A stretch of DNA of 64,000 nucleotides, from assembly GCF_019752415.1 (NCBI RefSeq), contig NZ_JAIEME010000007.1, positions 24,604 to 88,603 of the forward strand. Direction: 5' to 3'. Every line of letters begins with the position of its first letter. Position 1 is the first letter of the stretch. Shown here piece after piece: positions 38,553-46,918 of this stretch. A program made the translations under genes and the position numbers. Under the pieces are notes generated by a model. It saw only the letters and a program-made list of their open reading frames with translations. It searched no databases and was not told the DNA's origin. Source of the DNA: Nitrosomonas sp. (GTDB taxonomy: Bacteria > Pseudomonadota > Gammaproteobacteria > Burkholderiales > Nitrosomonadaceae).

Positions 38553-40001
38553 TTATTTTACCTGAGCCACTTCAGAACGTGCTAATGCCGGATTATCCGA
38601 AAAGTATTTTTTAATGCCTAAATACATCGCATCAGCCATTTTGTCCTGATAATTTTTGCTGCGTAACTTCTCTTCTTCTTTGGGATTGCTGAGAAAAGCT
38701 GTTTCAACCAGAATAGAAGGGATATCAGGAGATTTGAGTACGGCAAAACCGGCTTGTTCGACATTTCTTTTATGTAAATGATTAATACCACCCAGTTGCT
38801 TCAGAACATATTCAGCCAGTTTGACGCTGTCATTGATGGTCGCACTGAGAGACAGATCCAGCAGTAACTCTCGAATAGCTTTTGACTTTGATGTGATGTC
38901 AATGCCGCTCATCAAATCGTTATCAACGCTGTTCTCCTTGTTGGCAAGCCAACTGGCCGTGGTTGATGTGGCGCCATGTTCGGACAATGTAAATACTGAG
39001 GACCCGTGTGCATGTGACTTGGGATTGGCGTCAGCATGGATCGATATAAACAGATCTGCATTGGCACGTCGGGCGTTAATGCGCCGTTGCGGGAGTGAAA
39101 TATAGTAATCGCCGGTACGAGTCAGAACAGCACGCATATTCGGTTCTTTGTCGATGCGTTCTTTAAGCTTTCTGGCAATTGCCAGCGTAACATCTTTCTC
39201 GTGGGTGCCTTGGTGTCCTACTGCGCCGGGGTCTTTACCACCATGCCCGGGGTCAATCGCAACGATAATAATCCGCGGCGCCAAGCTTTTCTGTGGCGTC
39301 ATGCTGGGTTTGCGATTTTGTGCTGCTGGAAAGCTGTCAGGTTGCTTGATTTGATTTAGCTGTGGTTTGGGTGAGTGCGGGCGTATCAGTGGTGTCGGAT
39401 TTGTCTTTTGTTTATTACCATCTTGTACCAGTGTGGCAACCAGCTCATCCAGAACATCGGTTTCAAAATCAGCGATGGCAGCGGGATCGACACGGACATT
39501 CAAATCGGCTTTGTCAGCTTTATTCGGATGATAAATGTCCAATACCAAGCGATGCGCAATATTCTCCTTCGGCGCTATAACAAATGCGCGTGGAACAACA
39601 TTTGACTTAACATCAAGTACCAATCGGATAACATGGGGAGTTAACTGACCGACGCGAATTTTCTGCACTAAAGGGTCGATGGCATCGATTTTCTGCGGTA
39701 GCGAGGTAAGCGCCGGAGAAAGCTTAGTATGACTTAAATCGACGACAACGCGGTGTGGATTCTCCAGCATACTTAATTCATACTCAAGCGGCTGATTGGA
39801 TTCCAGGGTGATACGGGTGTAGTCGGGTGTTAATCCAACACGCACCGATTGAACAGTGGTGTCTGCAGCCAGAACGGGCTGATTCAGAAATAGCAAGATT
39901 AGAATAAAGCATGTCAAAAAGACATATTCTACGGAAGCAAGCCTGCTGTCGGTAAAACACGCAATCACACTATTTTCTGATTTTTTAACTGTATCAAGCA
40001 T
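38553..40001 (-). CDS. amiC: N-acetylmuramoyl-L-alanine amidase (AmiC type)
   Basis: 482 residues. Periplasmic zinc amidase that splits septal peptidoglycan during cell separation. Membrane/signal segment near residues 28-45 (FLTCFILILLFLNQPVLA), AMIN localisation domain (VRVGLTPDYTRITLESNQ onward), a Pro-rich linker, then Amidase_3 with zinc ligands in IDPGHGGKDPGAVG, HEKDVTLA and FISIHADANP, and the catalytic Glu in ILVETAFLSN. Overlaps tsaE by 37 bp, the common tsaE-amiC pairing. The start is supported by an aggaaaaca site. Confidence 0.95.
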   Translation of the reverse strand: MLDTVKKSENSVIACFTDSRLASVEYVFLTCFILILLFLNQPVLAADTTVQSVRVGLTPDYTRITLESNQPLEYELSMLENPHRVVVDLSHTKLSPALTSLPQKIDAIDPLVQKIRVGQLTPHVIRLVLDVKSNVVPRAFVIAPKENIAHRLVLDIYHPNKADKADLNVRVDPAAIADFETDVLDELVATLVQDGNKQKTNPTPLIRPHSPKPQLNQIKQPDSFPAAQNRKPSMTPQKSLAPRIIIVAIDPGHGGKDPGAVGHQGTHEKDVTLAIARKLKERIDKEPNMRAVLTRTGDYYISLPQRRINARRANADLFISIHADANPKSHAHGSSVFTLSEHGATSTTASWLANKENSVDNDLMSGIDITSKSKAIRELLLDLSLSATINDSVKLAEYVLKQLGGINHLHKRNVEQAGFAVLKSPDIPSILVETAFLSNPKEEEKLRSKNYQDKMADAMYLGIKKYFSDNPALARSEVAQVK

Positions 40002-40471
40002 TGTTTTCCTGTTTCTGTACCCGTCTGGATTTCAATACTGCGGCCGGTCGCAAGAATGCTGAAGAAGAGCTGTAGATCAGCTTTTGGCAATAAATCACCG
40101 GCTTTTTCAGGCCATTCCACCACACAGATTGAATCTGAATTAAAATATTCGCGGAAGCCTGCTTCTTCCCATTCGAGGTAATCATTGAACCGATAAAAAT
40201 CAAAGTGATACAAGTATAACTTAGAAATTTTATAGATTTCAACTAAATTATATGTAGGACTTTTGACTACATGATGATAGCCGAGGCCGTGTAAAATGCC
40301 GCGCGTGAGCGTTGTTTTCCCTGCACCGAGGTTGCCAAACAGATAAATAGTTAATCCGGCATGCAGGCAAGCAGCCATTTTTTTACCCAGAGCCATCGTC
40401 GCTGCTTCGTCAGCAAGATCAAATGTCAAGCTCTGTACGGGTTCAGAATCTGTAGAATGCGTGTTATGCAA
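39965..40471 (-). CDS. tsaE: tRNA t6A biosynthesis ATPase TsaE
   Basis: 168 residues. P-loop ATPase needed with TsaB/C/D to make N6-threonylcarbamoyladenosine at tRNA position 37. Walker A GNLGAGKTTLTRG, followed by SPTYNLVEIYKI and DFYRFNDYLEWEEAGFREY. No ATG is available at the 5' end; the likely start is TTG at 40471. This start overlaps the divergently transcribed queG start. The C-terminal 37 bp overlap the amidase gene. Confidence 0.92.
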   Translation of the reverse strand: MHNTHSTDSEPVQSLTFDLADEAATMALGKKMAACLHAGLTIYLFGNLGAGKTTLTRGILHGLGYHHVVKSPTYNLVEIYKISKLYLYHFDFYRFNDYLEWEEAGFREYFNSDSICVVEWPEKAGDLLPKADLQLFFSILATGRSIEIQTGTETGKQCLIQLKNQKIV

Positions 40472-41578
40472 GAGAATATCTCAACAAATAAATTACCGGA
40501 TTATGCCGCCTTAGCGGCTGCCATCAAAACATGGAGTAAAGAACTTGGATTCCAAGATATCCGCATTGCCGATGCCCATGCGGATATGTCAGCGGTGGAA
40601 TCCGGTCTCTTTAATTGGTTGGAGCAAGGATATCACGGTGACATGGATTATATGGCAAAACATGGCACCAAACGCACCCGGCCTGTCGAACTTGAGCCCG
40701 GAACGCAGCGGATTATTTCCGTATGCATGAATTATGCGCCGCCTTCTGCCAAAAATAGCTGGGATGTGATCAATACAGGTGAGCAGGCATTTATTTCGCG
40801 GTATGCGTTGGGACGCGATTACCATAAGGTTATACGCGCACGTTTGCAGCGCTTGGCCGATAAAATGACAGCGGAAGCGGGGATGTTCAACTACCGGGTT
40901 TTTTCCGACAGCGCGCCGGTGATGGAAGTGGCCTGGGCGCAGAAAGCCGGGCTGGGCTGGCGCGGCAAACATACCTTATTGCTATCCCGTCAAGCGGGCT
41001 CGATGTTTTTCCTCGGCGAGATGTATGTGGACTTGCCACTGCCCGTGGATGAGGAGACCGGAAATTATTGCGGCAGTTGTTCCAAATGTATCGATATTTG
41101 CCCCACGCAAGCGATAGTCGCGCCGTATCAGGTTGACGCGCGGCGTTGCATTTCTTATCTGACAATCGAGTTAAAGGACAGCATCCCGGAGGCGTTGCGT
41201 CCGCTGATTGGCAATCGCATTTATGGTTGCGATGATTGCCAGTTGGTATGCCCGTGGAATAAATTCGCCAAAATCACGAACGAAAACGACTTTCACGTGC
41301 GCAATGGCATGGACGATGTATCGCTGATAGAGTTGTTTGGTTGGGATCAGGAAACCTTCGAGACAAAACTGGCAGGCACGCCGATTCGCCGCATCGGTTA
41401 TCCGCAATGGTTGCGCAATATTGCCGTCGGTTTGGGCAACGCGCCTTATTCGAACGAAATCGTTAAAGCATTACAAGCCCGATTGGATGATGCTTCAGCG
41501 TTAGTGCGCGAACATGTGCAATGGGCATTACAACAACAGAATACAAAAAGAACAGCAACTGAGGAAAACATACCATGA
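40466..41578 (+). CDS. queG: Epoxyqueuosine reductase QueG
   Basis: About 370 residues. Cobalamin and 4Fe-4S enzyme for the last step of queuosine tRNA modification. Conserved start region [20 protein letters not shown], cofactor region [13 protein letters not shown], and two ferredoxin-type clusters: [16 protein letters not shown] and [14 protein letters not shown] 40466 ([13 protein letters not shown]) fits family length; an in-frame ATG at 40457 and an open frame to 40361 lie inside tsaE. Stop overlaps the purT start (ATGA). Confidence 0.95.
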   Translation: MQENISTNKLPDYAALAAAIKTWSKELGFQDIRIADAHADMSAVESGLFNWLEQGYHGDMDYMAKHGTKRTRPVELEPGTQRIISVCMNYAPPSAKNSWDVINTGEQAFISRYALGRDYHKVIRARLQRLADKMTAEAGMFNYRVFSDSAPVMEVAWAQKAGLGWRGKHTLLLSRQAGSMFFLGEMYVDLPLPVDEETGNYCGSCSKCIDICPTQAIVAPYQVDARRCISYLTIELKDSIPEALRPLIGNRIYGCDDCQLVCPWNKFAKITNENDFHVRNGMDDVSLIELFGWDQETFETKLAGTPIRRIGYPQWLRNIAVGLGNAPYSNEIVKALQARLDDASALVREHVQWALQQQNTKRTATEENIP

Positions 41579-42786
41579 ATAAACGATCGGTTATCGGTAC
41601 GCCGCTGAGTCCGTCAGCGACAAAAGTCATGCTGCTGGGCAGCGGTGAGTTGGGCAAGGAAGTCATTATTGCGTTGCAGCGCCTGGGGGTGGAAACGATT
41701 GCGGTAGACCGCTACGCCGACGCACCGGGACATCAGGTAGCGCACCGGGCGCATGTGATCAATATGGCCGATGGACAAGCGTTGCGTGCTCTGATCGAAC
41801 AGGAGCGGCCCGATATCATCGTGCCGGAAATCGAAGCGATTGCAACCGATATGCTGATTGAAATCGAGCAAGCTGGTATTGCGACCGTGATTCCAACAGC
41901 CCGTGCCGCCAAATTAACGATGAACCGTGAGGGAATTCGCTGTCTGGCGGCGGAAACACTTGGTTTGCCGACCTCGCCGTACGCCTTTGCCAACAGCCTG
42001 GATGAATTGCGCGCCGCGATTGACGGCAAAATCGGTTATCCCTGTATCGTGAAACCGGTGATGTCGTCATCCGGAAAAGGGCAATCGCGCATCGATCATG
42101 CCGGGGAGGTAGAAACAGCGTGGAATTATGCCGCGAGCGGCAGCCGCGTCAATCAAGGCCGTGTCATTGTCGAAGGCGTGATTCATTTTGATTATGAGAT
42201 CACGCAACTGACGGTGCGTGCGCTGGATGCCAACGGTGACGTTCAAACGCATTTCTGCGAACCGATCGGACATGTACAGGTGCATGGCGATTATGTTGAA
42301 AGCTGGCAACCCCAGGCGATGTCACCGCTGGCATTGCAACGCGCGCGCGAAATCGCCCGGGAAATTACCGGTAATCTGGGTGGTCTCGGCATTTTCGGCG
42401 TGGAATTGTTTATCCAAGGCGACGAAGTCTGGTTCAGCGAAGTCAGCCCGCGTCCGCACGACACCGGCATGGTGACGATGTGCAGCCAGAAGCAAAGTGA
42501 ATTCGATCTGCATGCGCGTGCGATTCTAGGATTGCCGGTGGATACGGCGCTGCTGGCGCCGGGTGCCAGCGCGGTGATTTACGGACAACTCGAAGCCAAG
42601 GGCATTGCATTTACTGGGATCACTGATGCGCTCAGCGTGCCGCAAAGCGATTTGCGCTTGTTCGGCAAACCCGAATCGTTTGCGCGCCGCCGTATGGGGG
42701 TTGCATTAGCCAACGGCGCCAGTACAGACGAAGCACGGAGCCGTGCTAAACTGGCAGCCAGCCGGATCAAACCCATTCAAGAATAG
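41575..42786 (+). CDS. purT: Formate-dependent phosphoribosylglycinamide formyltransferase
   Basis: 403-residue ATP-grasp enzyme that formylates GAR using formate and ATP in purine synthesis, independently of 10-formyl-THF. N-terminal [20 protein letters not shown], central ATP-grasp domain with [11 protein letters not shown] and [17 protein letters not shown] motif ([16 protein letters not shown]). Full length. Translationally coupled to queG by a 4-bp overlap. Confidence 0.96.
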   Translation: MNKRSVIGTPLSPSATKVMLLGSGELGKEVIIALQRLGVETIAVDRYADAPGHQVAHRAHVINMADGQALRALIEQERPDIIVPEIEAIATDMLIEIEQAGIATVIPTARAAKLTMNREGIRCLAAETLGLPTSPYAFANSLDELRAAIDGKIGYPCIVKPVMSSSGKGQSRIDHAGEVETAWNYAASGSRVNQGRVIVEGVIHFDYEITQLTVRALDANGDVQTHFCEPIGHVQVHGDYVESWQPQAMSPLALQRAREIAREITGNLGGLGIFGVELFIQGDEVWFSEVSPRPHDTGMVTMCSQKQSEFDLHARAILGLPVDTALLAPGASAVIYGQLEAKGIAFTGITDALSVPQSDLRLFGKPESFARRRMGVALANGASTDEARSRAKLAASRIKPIQE

Positions 42787-42818
42787 AAAATCAAACAATA
42801 ATTTAATAAAGGAAAATC

Positions 42819-43727
42819 ATGACGATCGAACAACTCAACACGCAATTCGGTATTGCAGGTCAAGTGGAATTTATCGCAGGCAACGGCGGACTGCCGATGA
42901 TTCAGGTAAAAACCGCTAAAGCCAAAGCACTGATCTCGATTCACGCCGGCCAGGTATTGTCGTATCAGCCCGTCGGTGAGCCGGAAGATGTGATGTTTTT
43001 GAGCACGAAAGCGTATTACCAGGACGGTAAAGCCATCAAAGGCGGCGCCCCAATCTGCTGGCCGTGGTTCGGCGCCGATCCGGAAGGTAAAGGCCGCCCT
43101 GGACATGGTTTCGTGCGCAACCGCGGTTGGAATGTGGTAGCCACCGAAGCACTGAGTCATGGCGATATCAAAGTTACCGTTGGACTGGACGATACGGCGG
43201 AAACGCAAGCCATCTGGCCAAATGCGTTCAGTCTGCGGCAGGAAATCGTCATCGGTGACACTTTGAATCTGTCATTGATCACACGCAACACCGGCAAGGA
43301 AGCATTCACCATTACGCAAGCGTTTCATACTTACTTCAAAGTCGGCGACATTACTCGCGCCAAAGTTTCGGGGCTATCCGACTGCGACTATCTCGACAAA
43401 GCCGGTGGCGGCAACACGCAAAAACATCAAACCGGTGACGTGACCATCGGCGCCGAAGTCGACCGTATCTATTTGAACGTGGGCAATACCCTGACCATCG
43501 ACGACGCGGCCCTCAACCGTCGCATCCAAATCACCTCGCAAGGCAGTAAAACTGCCGTGGTGTGGAATCCGTGGGAGAAAATCGCCAGGGATATGGCGGA
43601 TCTGGAAGACGACGATTACAAGCGTTTGCTGTGTGTTGAAACCACCAATGCGGCGGACGATGTTCGCGAAGTTGCGCCGGGCGGGGAGTGCCGGTTAGTG
43701 GCTAATTATCGGGTGGTGCGCGGTTAA
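42819..43727 (+). CDS. D-hexose-6-phosphate mutarotase (YeaD-like)
   Basis: 302 residues of the galactose-mutarotase fold. Interconverts anomers of hexose-6-phosphates. Family motifs: AIKGGAPICWPWFGADPEGK, GHGFVRNRGWNV, FHTYFKVGDI (catalytic-type His) and VVWNPWEK; catalytic Glu expected in LCVETTNA. A good ribosome-binding site (aaaggaaaatc) precedes the ATG, 32 bp after purT, so it may belong to the queG-purT operon. Confidence 0.92.
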   Translation: MTIEQLNTQFGIAGQVEFIAGNGGLPMIQVKTAKAKALISIHAGQVLSYQPVGEPEDVMFLSTKAYYQDGKAIKGGAPICWPWFGADPEGKGRPGHGFVRNRGWNVVATEALSHGDIKVTVGLDDTAETQAIWPNAFSLRQEIVIGDTLNLSLITRNTGKEAFTITQAFHTYFKVGDITRAKVSGLSDCDYLDKAGGGNTQKHQTGDVTIGAEVDRIYLNVGNTLTIDDAALNRRIQITSQGSKTAVVWNPWEKIARDMADLEDDDYKRLLCVETTNAADDVREVAPGGECRLVANYRVVRG

Positions 43728-43911
43728 TTGATTGGTTGTGAATCAGTGATGTCGAGATGTGATCCCTTGGGTTTGACCCCTTGGATTCCAGATTCAACTT
43801 TCATTAGAATCAATTGCCTGCACGAGAAAAAATCTTAAAAATCGAATAAATTAGTGTTTCCCTAAAGAAAATGCTGATTATTAGTAACGATAATAGATAG
43901 GATATTTATTC

Positions 43912-44537
43912 ATGGAACATAAAACTAAGAGAATGGGTACATTTACAATACCGATAACAATTCCTGTAGTTTTAATGCTCGCTGGAATTATATTGGTGAG
44001 CGCATTTTATTTCTATACAGAATTTCGCCCCCTTATCTCTTTTGTAGGAGCCGTTGCTGGTGGGTGCGCTGCAATATACACAGCTTATTACATTGGGCTA
44101 ACTTTAAAACTTCAGGTACAGGACAATAAGATAAAAAATAGCATAACACTTGTGAATACTATATTTACAGTGTTGAATTAAGTGACAAACGAGCCTTAAT
44201 GGAAATAGAATTCAAGAAAATACTTGATGATGGTGACGTTAAAAATAAGGAGATATATGAAAAAATAGTTTCAAATAGAGAGCTAAATACGGCTATCAGG
44301 ACATCGTTAAGTACATTAGAAACTATCGCGGTAGCAATACAAGAAGATTGCGTTAGTGAGGAGTTTATGTACTTGTCCACACATTCTCTGACCTTATATA
44401 TGGAAGCAAAATACAAAGCATATATCAATGCCGTAAGAGGTGATTACAATGACCCTCAAATATTTATTGAATTAGAAAAGTTAGCTACCGCATGGAGATC
44501 TCGCACATATCTCAGCACAGGGGAAAAGATATTATGA
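43912..44537 (+). pseudogene. DUF4760-like membrane protein split by a frameshift
   Basis: The first frame (43912-44181) encodes 89 residues with two membrane segments (PITIPVVLMLAGIILVSAFY and ISFVGAVAGGCAAIYTAYYI) and then stops. The second frame, open from about 44163 to 44537, continues with IYSVELSDKRALMEIEF and a soluble part STLETIAVAIQEDCVSEEF ... IFIELEKLATAWRS that matches the C-terminal layout of DUF4760-type proteins. A single-base shift in the act-ata-ttt-aca area would join them. It is either a recent pseudogene, a sequencing error, or two coupled cistrons. Function unknown. Confidence 0.55.
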
Positions 44538-44617
44538 TCACGAAAAGTGATTACGCCCAATACTGCAAACGGTCAAGTCTGTTGTCAACAAATAGAACTG
44601 TCCGGTTTTATAGCGCG

Positions 44618-44657
44618 GTAGGTTGGGCTGCCGAAGAAAGCCCAACATCAAACCTAC
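44618..44657. repeat. REP-like palindromic repeat (GTAGGTTGGGCT type)
   Basis: The inner stem gttgggct/agcccaac (44622-44629 / 44639-44646) and outer stem gtaggtt/aacctac (44618-44624 / 44651-44657) compete or nest. This TAGGTTGGGCT...AGCCCAAC type is a dispersed repeat seen in many proteobacterial and cyanobacterial genomes (general knowledge). It lies downstream of the frameshifted gene and could also act as its 3' hairpin. Confidence 0.6.
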
Positions 44658-44729
44658 GGTGTTGAGGATAGGCCAAAATGCTCGCCATTTATAAACTGCA
44701 TCTTTTTACTTCCTCGAAAATGTTTCACA

Positions 44730-44818
44730 TTCGCTTGCCAGTCATGAACGATGCTCTCGTATCCACTCCATGAGCGATTCATCCATGCGTGTTTGCCAGC
44801 CGCTGCCGGTAGCGCGAA
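44730..44818 (-). pseudogene. Truncated duplicate of the brnA 3' end
   Basis: About 89 bp nearly identical to 45704-45792, i.e. the last ~25 codons of brnA plus the following bases. Encoded residues on the minus strand match the intact antitoxin C-terminus (HAWMNRSWSGYESIVHDW against TRMDEALMEWLREHRP in shifted frame). Similarity stops abruptly at both ends. The surrounding 44538-44947 gap holds otherwise only the REP-like repeat. Confidence 0.75.
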
Positions 44819-44947
44819 AATTCTGGGGTCCAGAATCAAGAATTATTTCTGAATGCGCAAGGAGCCGTGACTTGACAATCATGCAATGACCGAAACATCT
44901 AACTGGAATCTTAGGCAATCAGATTTTTTCTCAATTTACGGACAAAC

Positions 44948-45247
44948 TCAGTGTCCGGGTGTTTCGACATGCAGCTTCAGTCCGAGCGCCTTAATGACTT
45001 TCAGGATCGTGGAGAAGCTGGGATTGCCGTCTCCGGACAAAGCTTTGTAAAGGCTTTCTCTGCCAAGTCCGGTATCGTGCGCAAGCTGAGTCATGCCGCG
45101 CGCACGGGCTATGTTTCCAAGCGCTTTGGCGATAAAAGCGGCATCATCGTCAGCCTCTTCCAGGCAGGCTTCGAAGTAAAGTGCTATGTCTTCCTCAGTT
45201 TTTAGGTGTTCGGCACTATCCCAGCGTCGCAATTTGATTTTATCCAT
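44948..45247 (-). CDS. Addiction-module antidote (HI1420/HigA-like)
   Basis: 99 residues. An HTH antitoxin of the TIGR02684 type: N-terminal WDSAEHLKTEEDIALYFEAC, then the XRE-like helix-turn-helix GNIARARGMTQLAHDTGLGR and ESLYKALSGDGNPSFSTIL, ending LKLHVETPGH. It should bind and neutralise the toxin encoded 3 bp upstream and repress the operon. Toxin-before-antitoxin order is typical of HigBA-like pairs. A truncated copy of its 3' half lies at 46323-46453. Confidence 0.92.
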   Translation of the reverse strand: MDKIKLRRWDSAEHLKTEEDIALYFEACLEEADDDAAFIAKALGNIARARGMTQLAHDTGLGRESLYKALSGDGNPSFSTILKVIKALGLKLHVETPGH

Positions 45248-45250
45248 TGG

Positions 45251-45547
45251 TTATTCCTTAATTTTGCGCGCCAATTCAAGCGCCGTTTCTATATCCCGCT
45301 GTTGTGTCGATTTGTCTCCACCGGCCAGCAACAAAAATATTTCCATGCCGACTTGTTTGTAATACACACGATATCCGGCACCAACATGAATGCGCATTTC
45401 GGATACTCCTTCTCCAACCGGGCTGCAATCGCCAAAATTGCCATCTTCCGCCCGGTCGATTCGTGCCTGAATCCGCGCTTTGGCTGTTCGATCCCTCAAT
45501 TCATCGAACCATTTATCGAAAACTTCTGTGGTTTGAATCGTATTCAT
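45251..45547 (-). CDS. RelE/ParE-superfamily toxin (HI1419/HigB-like)
   Basis: 98 residues of the TIGR02683 type: TTEVFDKWFDELRDRTAKAR, RIDRAEDGNFGDCSPVGEGV, EMRIHVGAGYRVYYKQ and LLLAGGDKSTQQRDI. Such proteins are usually ribosome-dependent mRNA interferases or related inhibitors. The conserved motif set looks intact. First gene of a two-gene operon, with the antitoxin starting 3 bp after its stop. Confidence 0.92.
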   Translation of the reverse strand: MNTIQTTEVFDKWFDELRDRTAKARIQARIDRAEDGNFGDCSPVGEGVSEMRIHVGAGYRVYYKQVGMEIFLLLAGGDKSTQQRDIETALELARKIKE

Positions 45548-45715
45548 CGGAAAGATTGTATCCCAATTTATACAGAAAACAAATCATTGGTCTCAATGGC
45601 TGGTGAAACAGAAATCAAACGGGCTGGGTAAGTTAGTCCACCTTCGTAGCGCAAATGGTCGTGTCTTGCCATCACGCATTCATGAAGATGAACAGTTTTT
45701 CGTTTCGCCTGCCAG

Positions 45716-46000
45716 TCATGGACGATGCTCTCGTAGCCACTCCATGAGCGCTTCATCCATGCGTGTCTGCCAGCCGCTGCCGGTAGCGCGGAACGATTCG
45801 ACCACTTCGCGCGATAAACGGATAGTGATTCGTTCTTTGGTTACAGCGGCGCGCGGACGGCCTACTCGTTTCAATTTCGCAAACTCGGCATCGGTCAGTG
45901 GTAAAGCATCCGGATCGGACATCGCGGCTGCGGTGATGGCGGCATCTTCTTCCGGTGTTGGCAGATATACTTTTTTGCCTGATTTAGTCTTGAGATACAT
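45716..46000 (-). CDS. brnA: BrnA-family antitoxin (type II TA)
   Basis: 94 residues from ATG 46000 (MYLKTKSGKKVYLPTPEEDA). Ribbon-helix-helix antitoxin: KERITIRLSREVVESFRATG is the DNA-binding RHH part, and GWQTRMDEALMEWLREH the C-terminal helix. It overlaps the 3' end of brnT by 17 bp, as in canonical brnTA operons where BrnA binds both BrnT and the operator. Its 3' end is duplicated at 44730-44818. Confidence 0.92.
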   Translation of the reverse strand: MYLKTKSGKKVYLPTPEEDAAITAAAMSDPDALPLTDAEFAKLKRVGRPRAAVTKERITIRLSREVVESFRATGSGWQTRMDEALMEWLREHRP

Positions 46001-46193
46001 AGCGGTTAACCTCTCTAGCATTTGCCTTACGCAGGCTAATAATGCGGCGATAGTCGCCGCGGTCGGTGAAAACTACATAAAATAAGCGTGTTTTCATGAG
46101 CGCAAGGCCGATGGTGCGTACTTCACCGTATTCCTTGCGCGTGTCCAGCCACAATCGAGTGGATTCCCAGTCAAGTTCAGAAGCCAATGCCAT
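45984..46193 (-). CDS. brnT: BrnT-family toxin, N-terminus apparently frameshifted
   Basis: 69 residues from ATG 46193: MALASELDWESTRLWLDTRK, then TIGLALMKTRLFYVVFTDRG and RIISLRKANAREVNRYVSQD, matching BrnT (RelE-fold RNase, about 90 residues). The missing front is readable upstream in the same frame as KITLDSTKDAINIAKHGVS, but a TGA precedes it with no standard start codon. A GTG at 46254 would give the normal beginning if one A were removed from an AAAAA run. So the toxin is either truncated, frameshifted, or started from a rare codon. Confidence 0.7.
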   Translation of the reverse strand: MALASELDWESTRLWLDTRKEYGEVRTIGLALMKTRLFYVVFTDRGDYRRIISLRKANAREVNRYVSQD

Positions 46194-46262
46194 CGATACG
46201 CCATGTTTGGCGATATTGATAGCATCTTTGGTGGAATCTAATGTGATTTTTCACGCATAAGT

Positions 46263-46305
46263 GTGCATACAAAAATAACCTTGATCAAGTTATTTTTGTA
46301 TGCAC
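46263..46305. promoter_or_regulatory. 43-bp near-perfect palindrome upstream of brnT
   Basis: Left arm gtgcatacaaaaataac (46263-46279), one extra c, centre ttgatcaa, right arm gttatttttgtatgcac to 46305. Apart from the single extra base the two 21-22-bp halves are exact reverse complements. It sits immediately upstream of brnT (minus strand), the place where BrnA dimers would bind to autorepress. It could also be a bidirectional hairpin separating the TA modules. Confidence 0.6.
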
Positions 46306-46322
46306 GGCAAGGGATCATGTCA

Positions 46323-46453
46323 AACTGAAATCTTAGTCGATCAGATCCTTTTTCAATTTACTGACAAACTCCAGTGCCCGGGTGTTTCGACATGCAGCTT
46401 CAATCCGAGCGCCTTAATGACTTTTAGGATCGTGGAGAAGTTGGGGTTGCCGT
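46323..46453 (-). pseudogene. Truncated duplicate of the HigA-like antitoxin 3' half
   Basis: About 130 bp closely matching 44901-45032, covering the last ~28 codons of the antidote gene and ~50 bp beyond its stop. The match ends abruptly near ttggggttgccg. No toxin or intact frame accompanies it. Together with the brnA fragment on the other side, it brackets the intact modules. Confidence 0.75.
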
Positions 46454-46667
46454 GGGCTGGTTCAATAATCGAAGAGTGTTGGAAACAATTGCCAATATCT
46501 ATTGGCAGAATTTGAAGAGCGTAATATCGGCAATGGGAAGAGTCACAGATGCAGGCTGTTCAACATTAAAAGTTTCTGGAAAATCGGGGCGATTCAGTCT
46601 TTTTGACCACAGCAGCTTGTATAAACTACGGCTACTAAGGTATAGTTCGGACTCTGCCATTTAAAGT

Positions 46668-46870
46668 CCAAGCAGGAGAGCGCGCTTTCATTTCAGCGCC
46701 GCCGAAGGCGTAACCCCCCCGGAATCGCTCAGGCATGGTCAAGTCAAACTTGTTCCCTGAGAACCGCTTGTGACAGGCAATCTGGAGAGCGCCGAGAAAT
46801 TTATTTTTGGCCACCGAAGGGGCACGCGGATAGTAATCTGCAAATCTCTCAGGTAAAAAGGACAGAGGGG
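46668..46870 (+). ncRNA. Tandem glycine riboswitch upstream of gcvT
   Basis: Two aptamer-like units in a row. Unit 1 (about 46668-46780): ggagagcgc, gccgccgaaggcgtaa and aatcgctcaggcat. Unit 2 (about 46781-46870): tctggagagcgcc, ccaccgaaggggca, aatctctcaggtaaaaagg and acagagggg. These are the conserved glycine-riboswitch blocks. Unit 1 deviates at its 3' end (gtgacaggca instead of the usual ggacagag). It is followed directly by a terminator hairpin and then gcvT, so glycine binding probably relieves termination and switches on the cleavage operon. Confidence 0.9.
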
Positions 46871-46873
46871 CGT

Positions 46874-46900
46874 GAAGTCATTTGAAATGGCTTTTTTTTA
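46874..46900 (+). terminator. Riboswitch expression-platform terminator
   Basis: Stem agtcattt/aaatggct (one G-U) followed by an eight-T run, immediately after the second glycine aptamer and before the gcvT ribosome-binding site (cgggag). This is the expected on/off platform of a glycine-activated riboswitch. Confidence 0.8.
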
Positions 46901-46918
46901 TTTTCGGGAGAATAATCC

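Noticed and set aside
45206..45631. 141-codon plus-strand frame across the HigB-like toxin
   Set aside because: Antisense to an intact toxin with clear family motifs.
46423..46664. Short frames between the antitoxin fragment and the riboswitch
   Set aside because: Composite of duplicated antitoxin DNA in other frames; no independent coding signal.
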